Assembly: GCA_022749755.1 (NCBI GenBank)
Contig: CM040443.1
Location: forward strand, 16,273,244 to 16,337,243
Direction: 5' to 3'
Length of the DNA: 64,000 nucleotides
Source of the DNA: Azadirachta indica
Lineage: Eukaryota; Streptophyta; Magnoliopsida; Sapindales; Meliaceae
The notes beneath the pieces were generated by a model, which made no database searches, was not told the origin of the DNA, and saw only the letters and a program-made list of their open reading frames with translations. A program made the translations under genes and the position numbers. Below, piece after piece: positions 49,674 through 60,651 of this stretch (positions are counted from its first letter, which is position 1; each line of letters starts with the position of its first letter).

Positions 49674-50558
49674 AAAAATTATCCTAATTTATTTGATAAT
49701 CTTTATCAAAATTTACCAAAAATATTTATACATATTAATTCACTATATCTCTCTGTGAATCAAATTACATGAAAGTTCATTAAAAACAATGATAATTATT
49801 CTAAATTTTGCATGAATCATGATAGTATATTTATATCTAACATATAATTCATGACATTTATTACTAAATCAAAATACATAAATCACTTCTCAAATCAATA
49901 TGGTTCACAAATCAATTAAATATTGGCCAAATATTCAAAAGCATTAAGTAAAATAATGAATGCTCAATATTGAATAACAAAGCATAAACAACACAATTTT
50001 TTGGAAAATAAATATTCTTAACTAGGCTACATCTTTGCCCTAATTCGGAAAATTTAGTTATTCATTAAATAATGAAGAATTACACAAAAATTAAACAATC
50101 TAAACATAAAAATACAGAAAAGAAGATTTGGAAGGAAATGATTCTAACTCTCTTCTTTCCTTTTTCTGAAAAATAAATAATCTTCCTTCTCCTTTGTGCT
50201 CCAAGTTGAGAGAAAAAACCAGAATACTTCCTCTTCTAGCTGTTGCCTCCTTGTTAGAATATCAAACCGTAAAACAAAGGGTTATTTATACTCTCTTTAA
50301 ATCAAGGATTAGGCTTTGGGCTTCTTTGAGCTTCATTTGGGTTTTTTGAAAAGAATGCAATTAGGTCATTTAAGTTGGCCCAAATCTCGTTTTTAATTTT
50401 AATTGGCTAGAAAATAAAATTCTTCTTCAATTTTTACAAATAAAAGCACAACAAATGAAAATAAAAGTAAACAAGTAAAAATGACTACATAATGCTAAGA
50501 ATTCTTCTTAATATTTGTGTAGAAAAAGCACAAATATATATAAAAAATTGATATATCA
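49674..50558 (-). repeat. 5' LTR of the Gypsy element, truncated on its inner side
   Basis: Aligns with 47,173-48,049 of the left LTR with occasional single-base differences. The portion matching 46,875-47,172 is missing. Confidence 0.85.
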
Positions 50559-50636
50559 ATAACTAAATTCTTCAAATGGTTCCCCTTGTAAATTAATGGC
50601 TAAACTAGAGTGACCTTGATAGGCTTCACTTATTAG
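50559..50636 (-). pseudogene. Copy C: short exon 12 piece between two retrotransposons
   Basis: These 78 bases match about 7,890-7,982 of copy A with a 20-base net loss (ccccttgtaaatt, then aggcttcacttatt). They lie between the Gypsy right end and the Copia left end, and include the ATTAG that the Copia element duplicated. Confidence 0.8.
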
Positions 50637-53600
50637 TGTTGAAGAAACTATATATTCAGATGAGATTCAAATGAAGACAAAATTAGATATCCAAGGAAAT
50701 TTAGTTCAACTTAACTTTAAACTGCTGTATTAATTTTTAATATACATAAACTGCAGTTGCAAAGTTTTAGTTGCACTAAACCCGGAAATAATTGTTGGTA
50801 AATTATAACTCTTATTAAGGATTATTGTTCTATTTGACTAGAACTAAAATACTCAAGATTTGAACTCTGTATATAAAAATTACATTGTATTAGTGTAAAT
50901 TAGGGATTCTTAGTAAAAAGGCTTACTTTCTCCTATAATTTTTATTCCCATCCTAAATTCTTACCAAGTCTAAGTTGTTATCAGAGTAGAAATACAATAG
51001 CCACTTCAAATACCTCAAATTAATTGAGCCTGACAAATTCATCTACCGGGTAGCAATTATATAAAACACCTTTAACTTCTTTGCACCTACCAAACTTGAT
51101 GGAACCAACTTCTTGGTTTGGAAGTCACAAGTTCTTTTATTAATTTGAGCACATGATCTCAACGGATTTATTGATAGTTGTCCTAATAGGTTGGTTTCTA
51201 CCCCAACAAATAATCAAGAAACCACGACAACAAAAAATTTAGAATTTCAGTCTTAAAGAAAACAAGATTAGTTGTTGTTAGGTTGACTCTTGTCTTCAAT
51301 GATAGAGAACATTCTCACCTCTGTAATCTCTTGCTTAAAATCTCATGAAGTTTGGATGGCACTTAAGGAACTCTTTACTTAACAGTCAAAGGCTAGAGTT
51401 TTGCAACGTCGAATGCAACTACAAACAACAAAGAAAACTCTACGTCAATATCTAATTATTTTACTAAGATTAAAGATTCTGTTAACAATCTTAGTACTGC
51501 AGGGAAGTTCGTGTCAGATGAAGACTTTATACTTTATATATTGGCTAGATTAGGAGGAGAATATGACTTTGTGGTGGGATGATGCCTCTACAGAAAATTT
51601 TTTCTCTTTTCCTTACTCACGAAAGTAAACAAGAGCAACTTAATTCTATTTCATCTGTTGAAGTACAATATAACATGAACATGACAACAAATTGCACAAA
51701 CTCTCATCAGAAGAAAAACAATAAGATGGAGGAAAAGGCAACAACTACTATAACAAGAGAGAAAAAGGCAGAGGCAAATCTAATGGAGGAAAAGGAAACT
51801 CAAAAATCACTTGCTAGGTCTGCAACAAAACTGGACATAATGCAATAGCTTGCTAGTACAAATTTGATGAAGATTTTGTTCCATAAGACATAAACAATCC
51901 AACTAATGCAACAACATATGTGGAAACTTCCACATGAGGTAATGATGTATCAAGGTACATGGACATTAGAGCAATAAACCAAGTAACCAATGATCTTTCC
52001 AATCTCAACACAAAATTTGAATTCAACGGACCAAAGAAACTTGCCATGGGTAACAATTTTGGACTTTCTATTTCACACAACCCTTCACTTAAAACGAGTT
52101 CTGTATGTACCCATCATCACAAAGAAACTAATTAGCATATCAAAATCAATATCTGATAACAATATAATAGTTAAGTTTTATAAGAATTTTTTTATCATGT
52201 GAAGGACAAAAAAGGGAAAATTCTACAACAAGGGGTAGCTAAGGATGATTTGTACTAGCTGGTGACTTTTAAGTGACAAAGGAACTTCAAAGCTAATAAA
52301 GTCAGCTCCGAGTTCTATAAATTTAAGAAGTCTAATATCTATGTTTTCCTTTACTTAGCCTTATAAGTCTAGAACTAGTGAGACAATATCTAGGATTAGT
52401 TTAACTAAATTTTTGTTTTACCAGTTTATTTGGCAACAAAATTCCCTTAACATAATTTGATTGATGTTCTCCATAGAAGACTAGGTCATTCTTATATTCA
52501 ATTCTTGAAGAAAGTTTTGTTATCTTGTGAACGTAAAATTAAAAAAATTGATTCTGCTGTTCTTCAAAATTTTTGTTCTGCTTCTCAAGATAAGAAACAA
52601 CATAAACAAAATTTTCATACTACAAAGTTAAAGACAAAAAATCCTCTAGAGATTATTCATGCAAACTTATGGGGCCAGCACCCATAACATCATCACGAGG
52701 TCATAAATACTATATTAGTTTCCTTGATGAATTTACAAGGTTCACTTGGATATTCTCATTGACAACAAAATCTAAAACCTTCTAGATCTTTAAAATATTT
52801 CAAAACACATGTAGAAAATCCACTTGACATAAGGATTAAACTGTTTTAGTCAAATTTTGGGGAAAATTTGATCGTTCTTAGCCTTCCTAGAATAGAATAG
52901 AATTCACTTTAAACATCTTCATCATCAAAATGGCATGATAAAGAGGAAACATAAACATATAATTGAAATTAGGCTAACATTACTAGCTTAAGTGGACTTG
53001 CCTTATTCATTCTGGTGGGAAGCATTTCATACTGCCACATTCTTAATCAGTAGGTTTCCAACTCCAATTTTAGGAAACATATAACCATTTGAGAAATTGT
53101 TCATCATAAAACCAAGTTATGCTTTCCTGAGGACTTTTGGGTGCGCATGTTTTTCTTTTCTTAAACCCTACGACAAACATAAGTTTCAATTTCATACTTG
53201 TCTTCACCTTTAGGGAGACTATAAATTGCAAGACATGTTAGTTTCAATGAGAATGAGTTTTTTTATAAATCACTTTTTGAATCCTACTTTAATAATTCCT
53301 CTCATTCAAGTCAAAGCATTCCTCCCTTATTAGTTGGTAAATGGTGTCACTCTAGACCAGTCTTATGTGTTAGATTTTGGAACAGATGTTGAAAACATAG
53401 TAAGAAGTGCTAACAAGACCTTACACATCACTTATATAGAACATGACTTTGCAGCACCACTTTTATATGAGCCTTCTCCAAAGTCATAAAATTCTTCATA
53501 TGAAATTCAATAATACATCTTTGACCCATCACATTCCCACATCAAGATATAAACCAACCATAACTAACAGCCCATTCAAAAGTACAACCAACACATCATA

Positions 53601-55469
53601 TAATTACAAGATTAAAGATCTCTAAGCCAAAAACTTACCTTACAAATTCACCTTCATATAAGCAAGAAATAAAAAGTGTTTTAGAAGCCTTATTTGGTTA
53701 CAAATGAAAAAGTGCTATGATTAAGGAACATAATGCACTTATGAAAAACAAAACCTGAAGCCTTATTCCTTGCAAACCAAAATTGAAGTTAATTGGAAAC
53801 AAATGGGTATACGAGATCAAATATAATTTTAATGGAAGCATTTTAAGATCCAAAGCAAGATTGGTAGCGAAGGGCTTTCATTAAACTCTGAGAATGGATT
53901 TTTCATAAACTTATAGTCTAGTTGTGAAGGCTTGAAGAATTGTAGTGGTGTTGAGTTTGGCAGTATTAAATGATTGGGAGATAAAATAGCTAGACATCAA
54001 TAATGCTCTTCTAAATGGAGACTTGAATGAAGAAGTTTATATGGTTTAACTAGAAGGTTTATAAGTGCTAAGAAATTCAAGCACGTTTGCAAGCTCAACA
54101 AGGCTGTGTATGGTTTGAAACAAGCACCAAGGGCTTGGTTTGAGAAGCATAGAGAAGTTCTAATGTAGTTGGGTTTCACAAGTGCTAGAGTTGACACATC
54201 ACTCGTCATTAACCATAGCAAGGGTAATATTGTTATTATACTGGTATATGTAAATGACATCTTAGTCATAAGGAATGATAAACATAAAATTGAGTTAGTG
54301 ATTAAGAAGCTTAAGGATACTTTTGCTTTAAAGGAGATAAGAGAAATGCATTATTTTCTGGTGTGAAGCTTAACAGAAATTCTTCTGATTTGCATCTTTC
54401 ATCATTGAAATATCTTCAAGATCTTCTATTAAGAAGAACAAAGATGAATAGTTGTAAAGGTTTATCCAACATCTATGTGTGTGAATAACAAGTTAACAAA
54501 CACAAAGGATAATTTGTCTCCTGATGGAACTTTGCACCGAAGCACAATGAGAGCACTTCAGTATCTTACAATAACCAGGCCTGATATAGCTTCCACAATG
54601 AATAAGTTAACTCAATATATGAAAAATCAATCTCAAAATTGATAGGAAAACTATTAGCAACTCTTTAGATACTTACAGCAAACCAAAGATCACGGTTTAG
54701 TCTTTCGGTAAGGTGGAAAATTAAAGCTCACATGCTATACTAATGCTGACTGGGCATGTGATTTTGATGATAAAAAATTAGTTAGTGGCTATTGTATTTG
54801 CTTCGGAGGAAATTTGGTCTCTTGGTGCTTTAAAAAACAAAAAGTGTTTGCACGATCTAGTACTAAATTTGAGTATAGATCACTTGCTCAAAGAGGAGCA
54901 AACATATTTAGGGTTATATTCATTACTTGCAAAGTTACAAGTGAAGTTGTCCAAAATACCTATTGTGTGGTGTGATAACATTGGAGCTGCAACTCTAGCC
55001 GCAAATCTAGTATTTCATAGTAAAAGAAAACTTATGGAGGTAGATGTCCTTTATATCTGTGAGAGAATGGTAAACAAAGAATTGGAAATTCGCTATGCAC
55101 CTTCACATGACAACGTTGTAGATATCTTCATTAAAGCAGTGTTGGGGAATGTTGAAGAAACTACATATTCAGATGAGATTCAGATGAAGATAGAATTAGA
55201 TATCTATAGAAATATTAGTTCATTTCAACTTTAAACTGTTGTATTAATTTTTAATATAAATTGTAGTTGCAAAGTTTAAGTTGAACTAAACTCACAAATA
55301 ATTGTTGGTAAGATTAAACCTTTATGAAGTATTATTGTTCTATTTAACTAGAACTGAAATACTTAGGATTTGAATTCTATATACAATAATTACATTGTAT
55401 AAGTGTAAATTGGGGATTCTCAGAAAAAGGCTTGCTTTTTCCTATAATTTTCAATCCTAGCCTTTAGGT
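50637..55469 (+). mobile_element. Full-length but decayed Copia retrotransposon with 5-bp target duplication
   Basis: Flanked by ATTAG (50,632-50,636 and 55,470-55,474). The LTRs are 50,637-50,975 and 55,150-55,469, both starting tgttgaagaaacta. The primer-binding site tgttatcagag follows the left LTR directly at 50,976, similar to the initiator-Met tRNA type. Remnants appear in Copia order: gag (about 51,100-51,580), protease (near 51,960-52,190, with NQVTNDLSNLN), integrase (from 52,457: HRRLGHS; IHANLWG), reverse transcriptase (about 53,780-54,370, with VYGLKQAPRAW and YVNDILV) and RNase H (about 54,690-55,140, with WCDNIGAATLAANLVFHS). Many stops and shifts make it non-coding now. Confidence 0.9.
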
Positions 55470-57088
55470 ATTAGAAATAAGATTTCTTCCCATTCGCTTC
55501 ACTTATTGAAACCCAGATTTCTCACCTTTGGAAATTGGTGGCTTCTACTTTAGCAACTCTAGAATGACCTTGAGAGGCTTCACTTATTGGAAACAAGATT
55601 TCTAGTATGTCCTCCTTGCATTTGCTGCCCTTAATGTCCACAAAAACTGCATCTGGACATCGTTTTACAAAATTTGGACAATTCTCCCACAAATTCACAA
55701 TTATAAGAGGATTCCTAATCTCATTAAATGCTTTCGCAATAGCATTCTGGTTTCGTCTTCTGCAGAGGGCATCATAAAAATCTCTTGGCACTTATTTGAA
55801 ATATGTTCTTGCCCAGCAAGTCATGCAAAATGTTTTCACAGTTGCCGAAGTTCAATTGAATCGGACATACATTCAAAACCGATCTCAAAACCACCAATGC
55901 ATGGTAGTCCTTAATTTTGATACGAGAGTTTTTTATCCACTCCACCATTTCCTTGTCCTCATAAAGGAACTGCAAAACAATGTCAACAACAAACTCGAGT
56001 ATATATCTCAAGGATTGCTGTATATCAGTCACTAATCTAGATGTTAGCTTGGCGCTCCCTTCTTTATTATGGATAAACCAATCAATAAAAGATGATTTGG
56101 TGGTAAAAATGTTCCTTTGGAAGCTAAACAACAAGATCAAAATGCATTCAATAAGGTATAGGAAACAAATAGGTGACATATAGTCGGTTCTCCTCCAATT
56201 GGCTTCATAAGTATTTTCTAGTACTCCATGGAATTTCTCAATATGAGATGTGTCATTTAAGTCCATATTCCAGGAGAGACTCCGTGCAAGTTCTTTTCAT
56301 GGAGCATTTTCATCAAATCTTTGTGCAACACTCTCATATAGATCATTGCTAAGCTTACCAGACCCAAGAATCATAACAACCACATATCCAATTTCACCTT
56401 AAGAAAGATCATCCTTTAGGCCAATGCCCCAAGAAATAAGTTCTTAGACTACATATTTATAAACTTTAGTTCCTCTTAAAGAAATCATATTCTTTCTCAA
56501 TGATTTTCTCAGTCTAGAGGGAATACGAAGTCAAAGAAGTGCTTTATTGATAGTTCAACAATTTTCCGTATCTTAGCTTCATGGTATTGATAGTACAAAA
56601 ATTTGGAACCTTATGGATGCAACACAAACAAATGACTTGGCAGAGCAAAGATGATGAATTCTTTGATGATTGCTTGTGAAGGTCTTCAAGATTATTGAAT
56701 ACCTTTATACCAACAAGTAATTTCGAACTCTAGTAACTGCCAACAGCAAAGACAAGCTTGTGGACGTCAACAGAGATCAGCTTCTTGTTCCTTTGAGCAT
56801 ATCTTTTGTCTAATTCTCCTACCTAATTAGCATCTGAGTTCAACTAGAGATAAACGGTATTTAAATTACTGTATTGCTTCCGCACTCCAACGTAACTCAA
56901 GCAGAAATCTCCATGACTTCTATAGTCATTAACATTCTATGTTTTGAGACATTTGAGATATTCAAGTATGTTAATGATCTTATCCTTCTAGTAGTTCTAA
57001 AAGTGAACCAAAGTTTGAACAAAAACCCTCTTTCTACAACTTGTTTCCTTTAAATAGGTTATGAGATCAAAAACCAGTTCATCTTCTA
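55470..57088 (-). pseudogene. Copy C: main body of exon 12
   Basis: Matches about 7,930-9,510 of copy A. Long open pieces remain, such as 55,522-55,791 ([20 protein letters not shown]) and 55,772-56,266 ([19 protein letters not shown]), but the two overlap in different frames. Stops follow upstream (for example near 56,400 and 56,580). Next to the Copia element the block starts with a local duplication: cttcacttattgaaac and cttcacttattggaaac lie about 80 bases apart, besides the copy left of the element. Confidence 0.9.
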
Positions 57089-59160
57089 AAACAAATCTTT
57101 AAACAAATCAAGCAGAAATCTCCTTGCATTTTTGTTTGAAAATGATTTTCAATCATAAAAAACAAATCTTTAAACCGTTGTTCATCTTCAGACTTTTTTT
57201 CCGACAAATAAACCCAGCATACTTTTGTGTGATCAGCAATAAAAGTTACAAAACATTTTTTACTAGAAAGTGTGTTAACTTTGGATAAGCCCCAAACATC
57301 AGTATGAAATAAATAAAATGGTTTTGAAGTAGAATCAGGTTTTATTGGAAATGAAACATGATGATCTTTGGACAAATGACAAGCTTCACAATGAAATTTT
57401 GCATAATCAAGTCCTCCAAACAATGCAGGAAATAAATGTTTGAGATATGAAAAAGTCGGATGCCCTAATCTCTTGTGCCATAACATGACTTGATAATTTG
57501 AACTAGTACTACCTAATCCATGAGCTTTTTTATTCCCAAAGCAGCTTTATTAAAGTAGTATGGCCCATTTATTTCCCTAGCAGTTCCAATTGTCTTCTTT
57601 GAGTTCCGATCTTGAAAAACACAAGTAAAAGAAGAGAAGAAAATAGAACAGTGAAGTCTTTAGACAATTTTCTAAGGGAAAGAAGATTACAAGTTTTGGA
57701 ACATGCAAAACTGATTTTAAAGTGATTTTTTCTGAGATCTTAATTTGCCTTTTATGTGCAATGGGTGAAAAACTACCATCAGCTATTCTAGCTTTTTTGA
57801 TGCCATAACACAGAAAAGAGAAATCAACCAATTGGGAACAACTTGTCATATGATCGGAGGCCCCTGAATCTATGATCCAAGGACTAGTTCTTCCAAGAAC
57901 AGAAAGTGCCAAAGGATTGCTACCTGTTTGTGCCATAGAACCGATAGGTGCATTAGGTGACGAATAGGGTTTTAGCAGTTTAAGAAGATGATCTAATTGC
58001 TCTTTACTGAACGGAGATGTCTCAACCTTATTTGCTGTGGGTATGCTCTGTTCACTGGCTTTTGCCCTACCAGTAGACGGTCTACCATACAACTTTGTAG
58101 CAGTTCTCTCACGTATGATGCAGTTTTTCCACAATAGTCACAGTATAGTTTGTTTTTGTCTCCTGTACGCTGGTTTTGAGACATTCTACGATTGGCTTGA
58201 GCTTTTGGAATAGCCAAGGCTGATTCTTCCATAGAGCTAGTTGTACCTGCAACATTCTTTGCCAGCATCACATGTCTTCGGCTTTCTTCTCTTCGTACCT
58301 CTACAAATACTTCCCCAGTTGGAGGCAGGGGATTCCTTCTAATTATGCGGCCACCGACATCATTATATTTAACATTCAAATCTGCAAGAAACTTGAAGAT
58401 TTGGCCAACATCCATCATCTTCTTGTATTGATTGCAATCCTTAGGTGATTTCCACTCGTAATTGTTCAATAAGTCTAGGTCTTGCTAAATCTTTTTAAGA
58501 GAATTAAAATACTTTGTCACAAAGTCTCACCTTGGTGAATTTTGGCAAGTCGGAGGGTTAATTCGTACAGTTGGGATTGATTCCCTAGATGGGAATACAT
58601 CTGTGAAACGTTGTCCCATAATCCCTTAGCTGTAAAGTAATAGAGATAGTTCGCACTTATCTCTTCGACTAGGGAATTGACCAACCACATCATCACCATT
58701 GAGTTTTTAGCGTCCCATTAAAGGAAATTGTCTCCATTTAGTCGTATTGTGGTAACTTGAATGGGTTGGTTTTCAGATGGATTTTGGATTGTTTGAAGTT
58801 CAAGGTGAGATGGCTGAGGGTGCTGGCTTATGTTAGACGTGACGTCAGACATTTTAGGGACAAAAAATTTGATTCAAACCCTAGGATTTTATTTCCTACT
58901 CTGATACCATGAAAAGAAAAAAATGAGGAAAAAGGTTGAATCCTTTTTGTATTGATGTACAGGTATTTACAAGTCTTTTCTAAGAAACAAAAAGGCAACT
59001 AATCTCCTTAATTAAGAAGAAAATAAAAGCTAGTTCCTAAGATCTCTACCCCAGTCTACAAATCTCTCAATTAACTAAATGTAACACCTAATCAGATATG
59101 GTACATAATTACAAATATTCTAAGAAATCTTTCATCATAATGCCACAGTAGTAACCAACA
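57089..59160 (-). mobile_element. 5' part of a Copia retrotransposon (LTR, gag, protease, integrase)
   Basis: The LTR is 58,910-59,160; on the minus strand it starts tgttggttactac and ends ttttca. The primer-binding site tggtatcagag follows at 58,899-58,909. Gag runs from about 58,850 (MSDVTSN start) through GLWDNVSQMYSHLGNQSQ. A degenerate zinc knuckle follows (YCDYCGK near 58,140), then protease (PWIIDSGASDHMTSC near 57,870) and integrase (LWHKRLGHPTFSYL, then FHTDVWG near 57,270). It stops at about 57,089 against copy C exon 12. The rest of pol and the 3' LTR are gone, together with about 0.86 kb of copy C (equivalent to 9,510-10,370). It has several frame breaks. Confidence 0.88.
58910..59160 (-). 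repeat. 5' LTR of the truncated Copia element (251 bp)
   Basis: TG...CA ends on the minus strand (tgttggtt to ttttca), with the primer-binding site directly inside at 58,899-58,909. The outer edge abuts copy C intron sequence, which resumes at 59,161. Confidence 0.8.
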
Positions 59161-60431
59161 TATTATCAAACTCTTTTTTTTTTTTTTGGTCAATAATAAG
59201 GCAAGAATGCTTGGGGAATAACTAGGGAAAAGAGGGGAGAAATACTTGTGCAAAAAAACAAAATATGCAATAAACAGATACATTAACAATTACTTCACTG
59301 TGAGACATAATCAACTCACACACAAACATACACAAAAAGACAATTAACCCAAAACTCTTTCCCTGTTAAGAAAAACGGAGAGAAAAGAAGAGTTTCGAGA
59401 TTCCTTAGTCATAGAAGCTCGCAAGAATGCAAGAAAAAAGAAGAGTCAGGAAAGTGTATATAAAAATAGCTTACTTTTAAATTGCTTTTAAATCAAAGTA
59501 TCCCAAAAATTTGGAAATATTAGCTACAATTCTCAAACTTGAATAGAGTCGGTTTATTTACTGAAAAGATCTATCATCTATCAACGACACAACTTTTAGG
59601 TTATTTTCAAATCAAAGTATTTCAAAAAACTGGAAATATAAATTACAATTCTCAAACTTGCATCAAATCCTCAACAAAAACTATGATTAGCATACCAAAT
59701 TCCCAACGTCACACGATGTGTCAGCATTCAACCATCATGCAGATTGGAAATGATGAAAGACTTTTAAGCTCCATAGCCATGAGAACAAGAACAACAACAA
59801 AAATAAAGGGAACCTTCAGCCATTAAACAACATTATATTCCATCAATGCTAAATATCAAATTTATACCTGCTCTTTCATACTCCCCCAAATCATAGAAAC
59901 ATTTGGTAACAAAATCAGCTTCCCTAAGCATTATGTTCGCCTCTTCATGGTTTAAACTGCGAATGCGATCAGCAGCTGCCTAAAGCCTAGTTGCTTTAGA
60001 CATCCCTTCCCAGTAAGTATCCTGGGCTCTTTCAAAGCATATAGTTGCCATTTCATAGTTATGCTCATAAAATAACTAAAAATAGTAATAGTTAGCAGAC
60101 AAGAAAAAAAAAGAAATAGCACATCCATCACAAGCACTAGGAACAATATGCAAGGCAATCAACATTAACATGAATTTGGTGGCATAGGTAGAAGATAAAA
60201 ATAACTACAGCACAATTATTTAATCTTATTATTTAGCGAAGTTATTTTAAGCACCAACAACAGTAGTCTAAATCACAAGCAAAAATGCATGACTTGACTA
60301 TTCAGACCATCTTTTCATATCTAATAACCATAAAGTTTTTTGAGTAAAAATTTAAAGAAAAGACGTCTTTCTCAAAATACATGTGACAATTAGAGGCATA
60401 CATTGATAATTATAATAATATTAATCCTAAT
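59161..60431 (-). pseudogene. Copy C: intron 11, exon 11 and part of intron 10
   Basis: Matches about 10,385-11,685 of copy A, including both introns. This shows that copy C arose by DNA duplication. Exon 11 lies at about 59,868-60,078. It has lost about 30-36 bases (the part encoding [13 protein letters not shown] in copy A is shortened) and carries a stop within the AAADRI region. The upstream exons 1-10 are not seen; they may lie beyond the window or be lost. Confidence 0.88.
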
Positions 60432-60651
60432 TGTTAGAACTAAAATTAGGCTTATTTAGTTTTACTACATGTAGTGTTATTAAATATAGTTCTAATTCAA
60501 GTATTACTAGTTTTTTCCTAATTTGTTTAAAATACCTATGTTTACTTGTATTCCTAATTTATGTTGTTTTATTTTTTTCAATTTATATAAAGACATGTCT
60601 ATATACTCAATTTACAATTTAAGAGAGTTCGATATAATTTTATTTTCTTCA
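60432..60651 (+). repeat. 5' LTR of the right-edge Copia element (220 bp)
   Basis: TG...CA ends with a TATA-like stretch (tttatataaagacatg near 60,580) that could be the promoter. The primer-binding site lies just inside. Confidence 0.8.

Larger units (their letters stand above)
46875..50558 (-). mobile_element. Ty3/Gypsy LTR element, internally deleted, with 5-bp target duplication
   Basis: Flanked by ATAAC at 46,870-46,874 and 50,559-50,563. The uninterrupted site in copy A reads ataac at 7,890-7,894, inside exon 12. The left LTR, 46,875-48,049 (tgttgtgaatttt to ttgatatatca), is complete. The right LTR, about 49,674-50,558, lacks its inner 300 bases and the primer-binding site. The minus-strand polypurine tract (ggtttgggga) adjoins the left LTR at about 48,050-48,062, giving the orientation. 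The 1.6-kb interior is AT-rich without gag or pol. The minus-strand U5, primer site and coding region were deleted after or during insertion. Confidence 0.88.

Noticed and set aside
23738..60431. Copies B and C as two halves of one duplicated gene
   Set aside because: Their order is wrong for a single minus-strand gene. It would require an extra rearrangement for which there is no sign.
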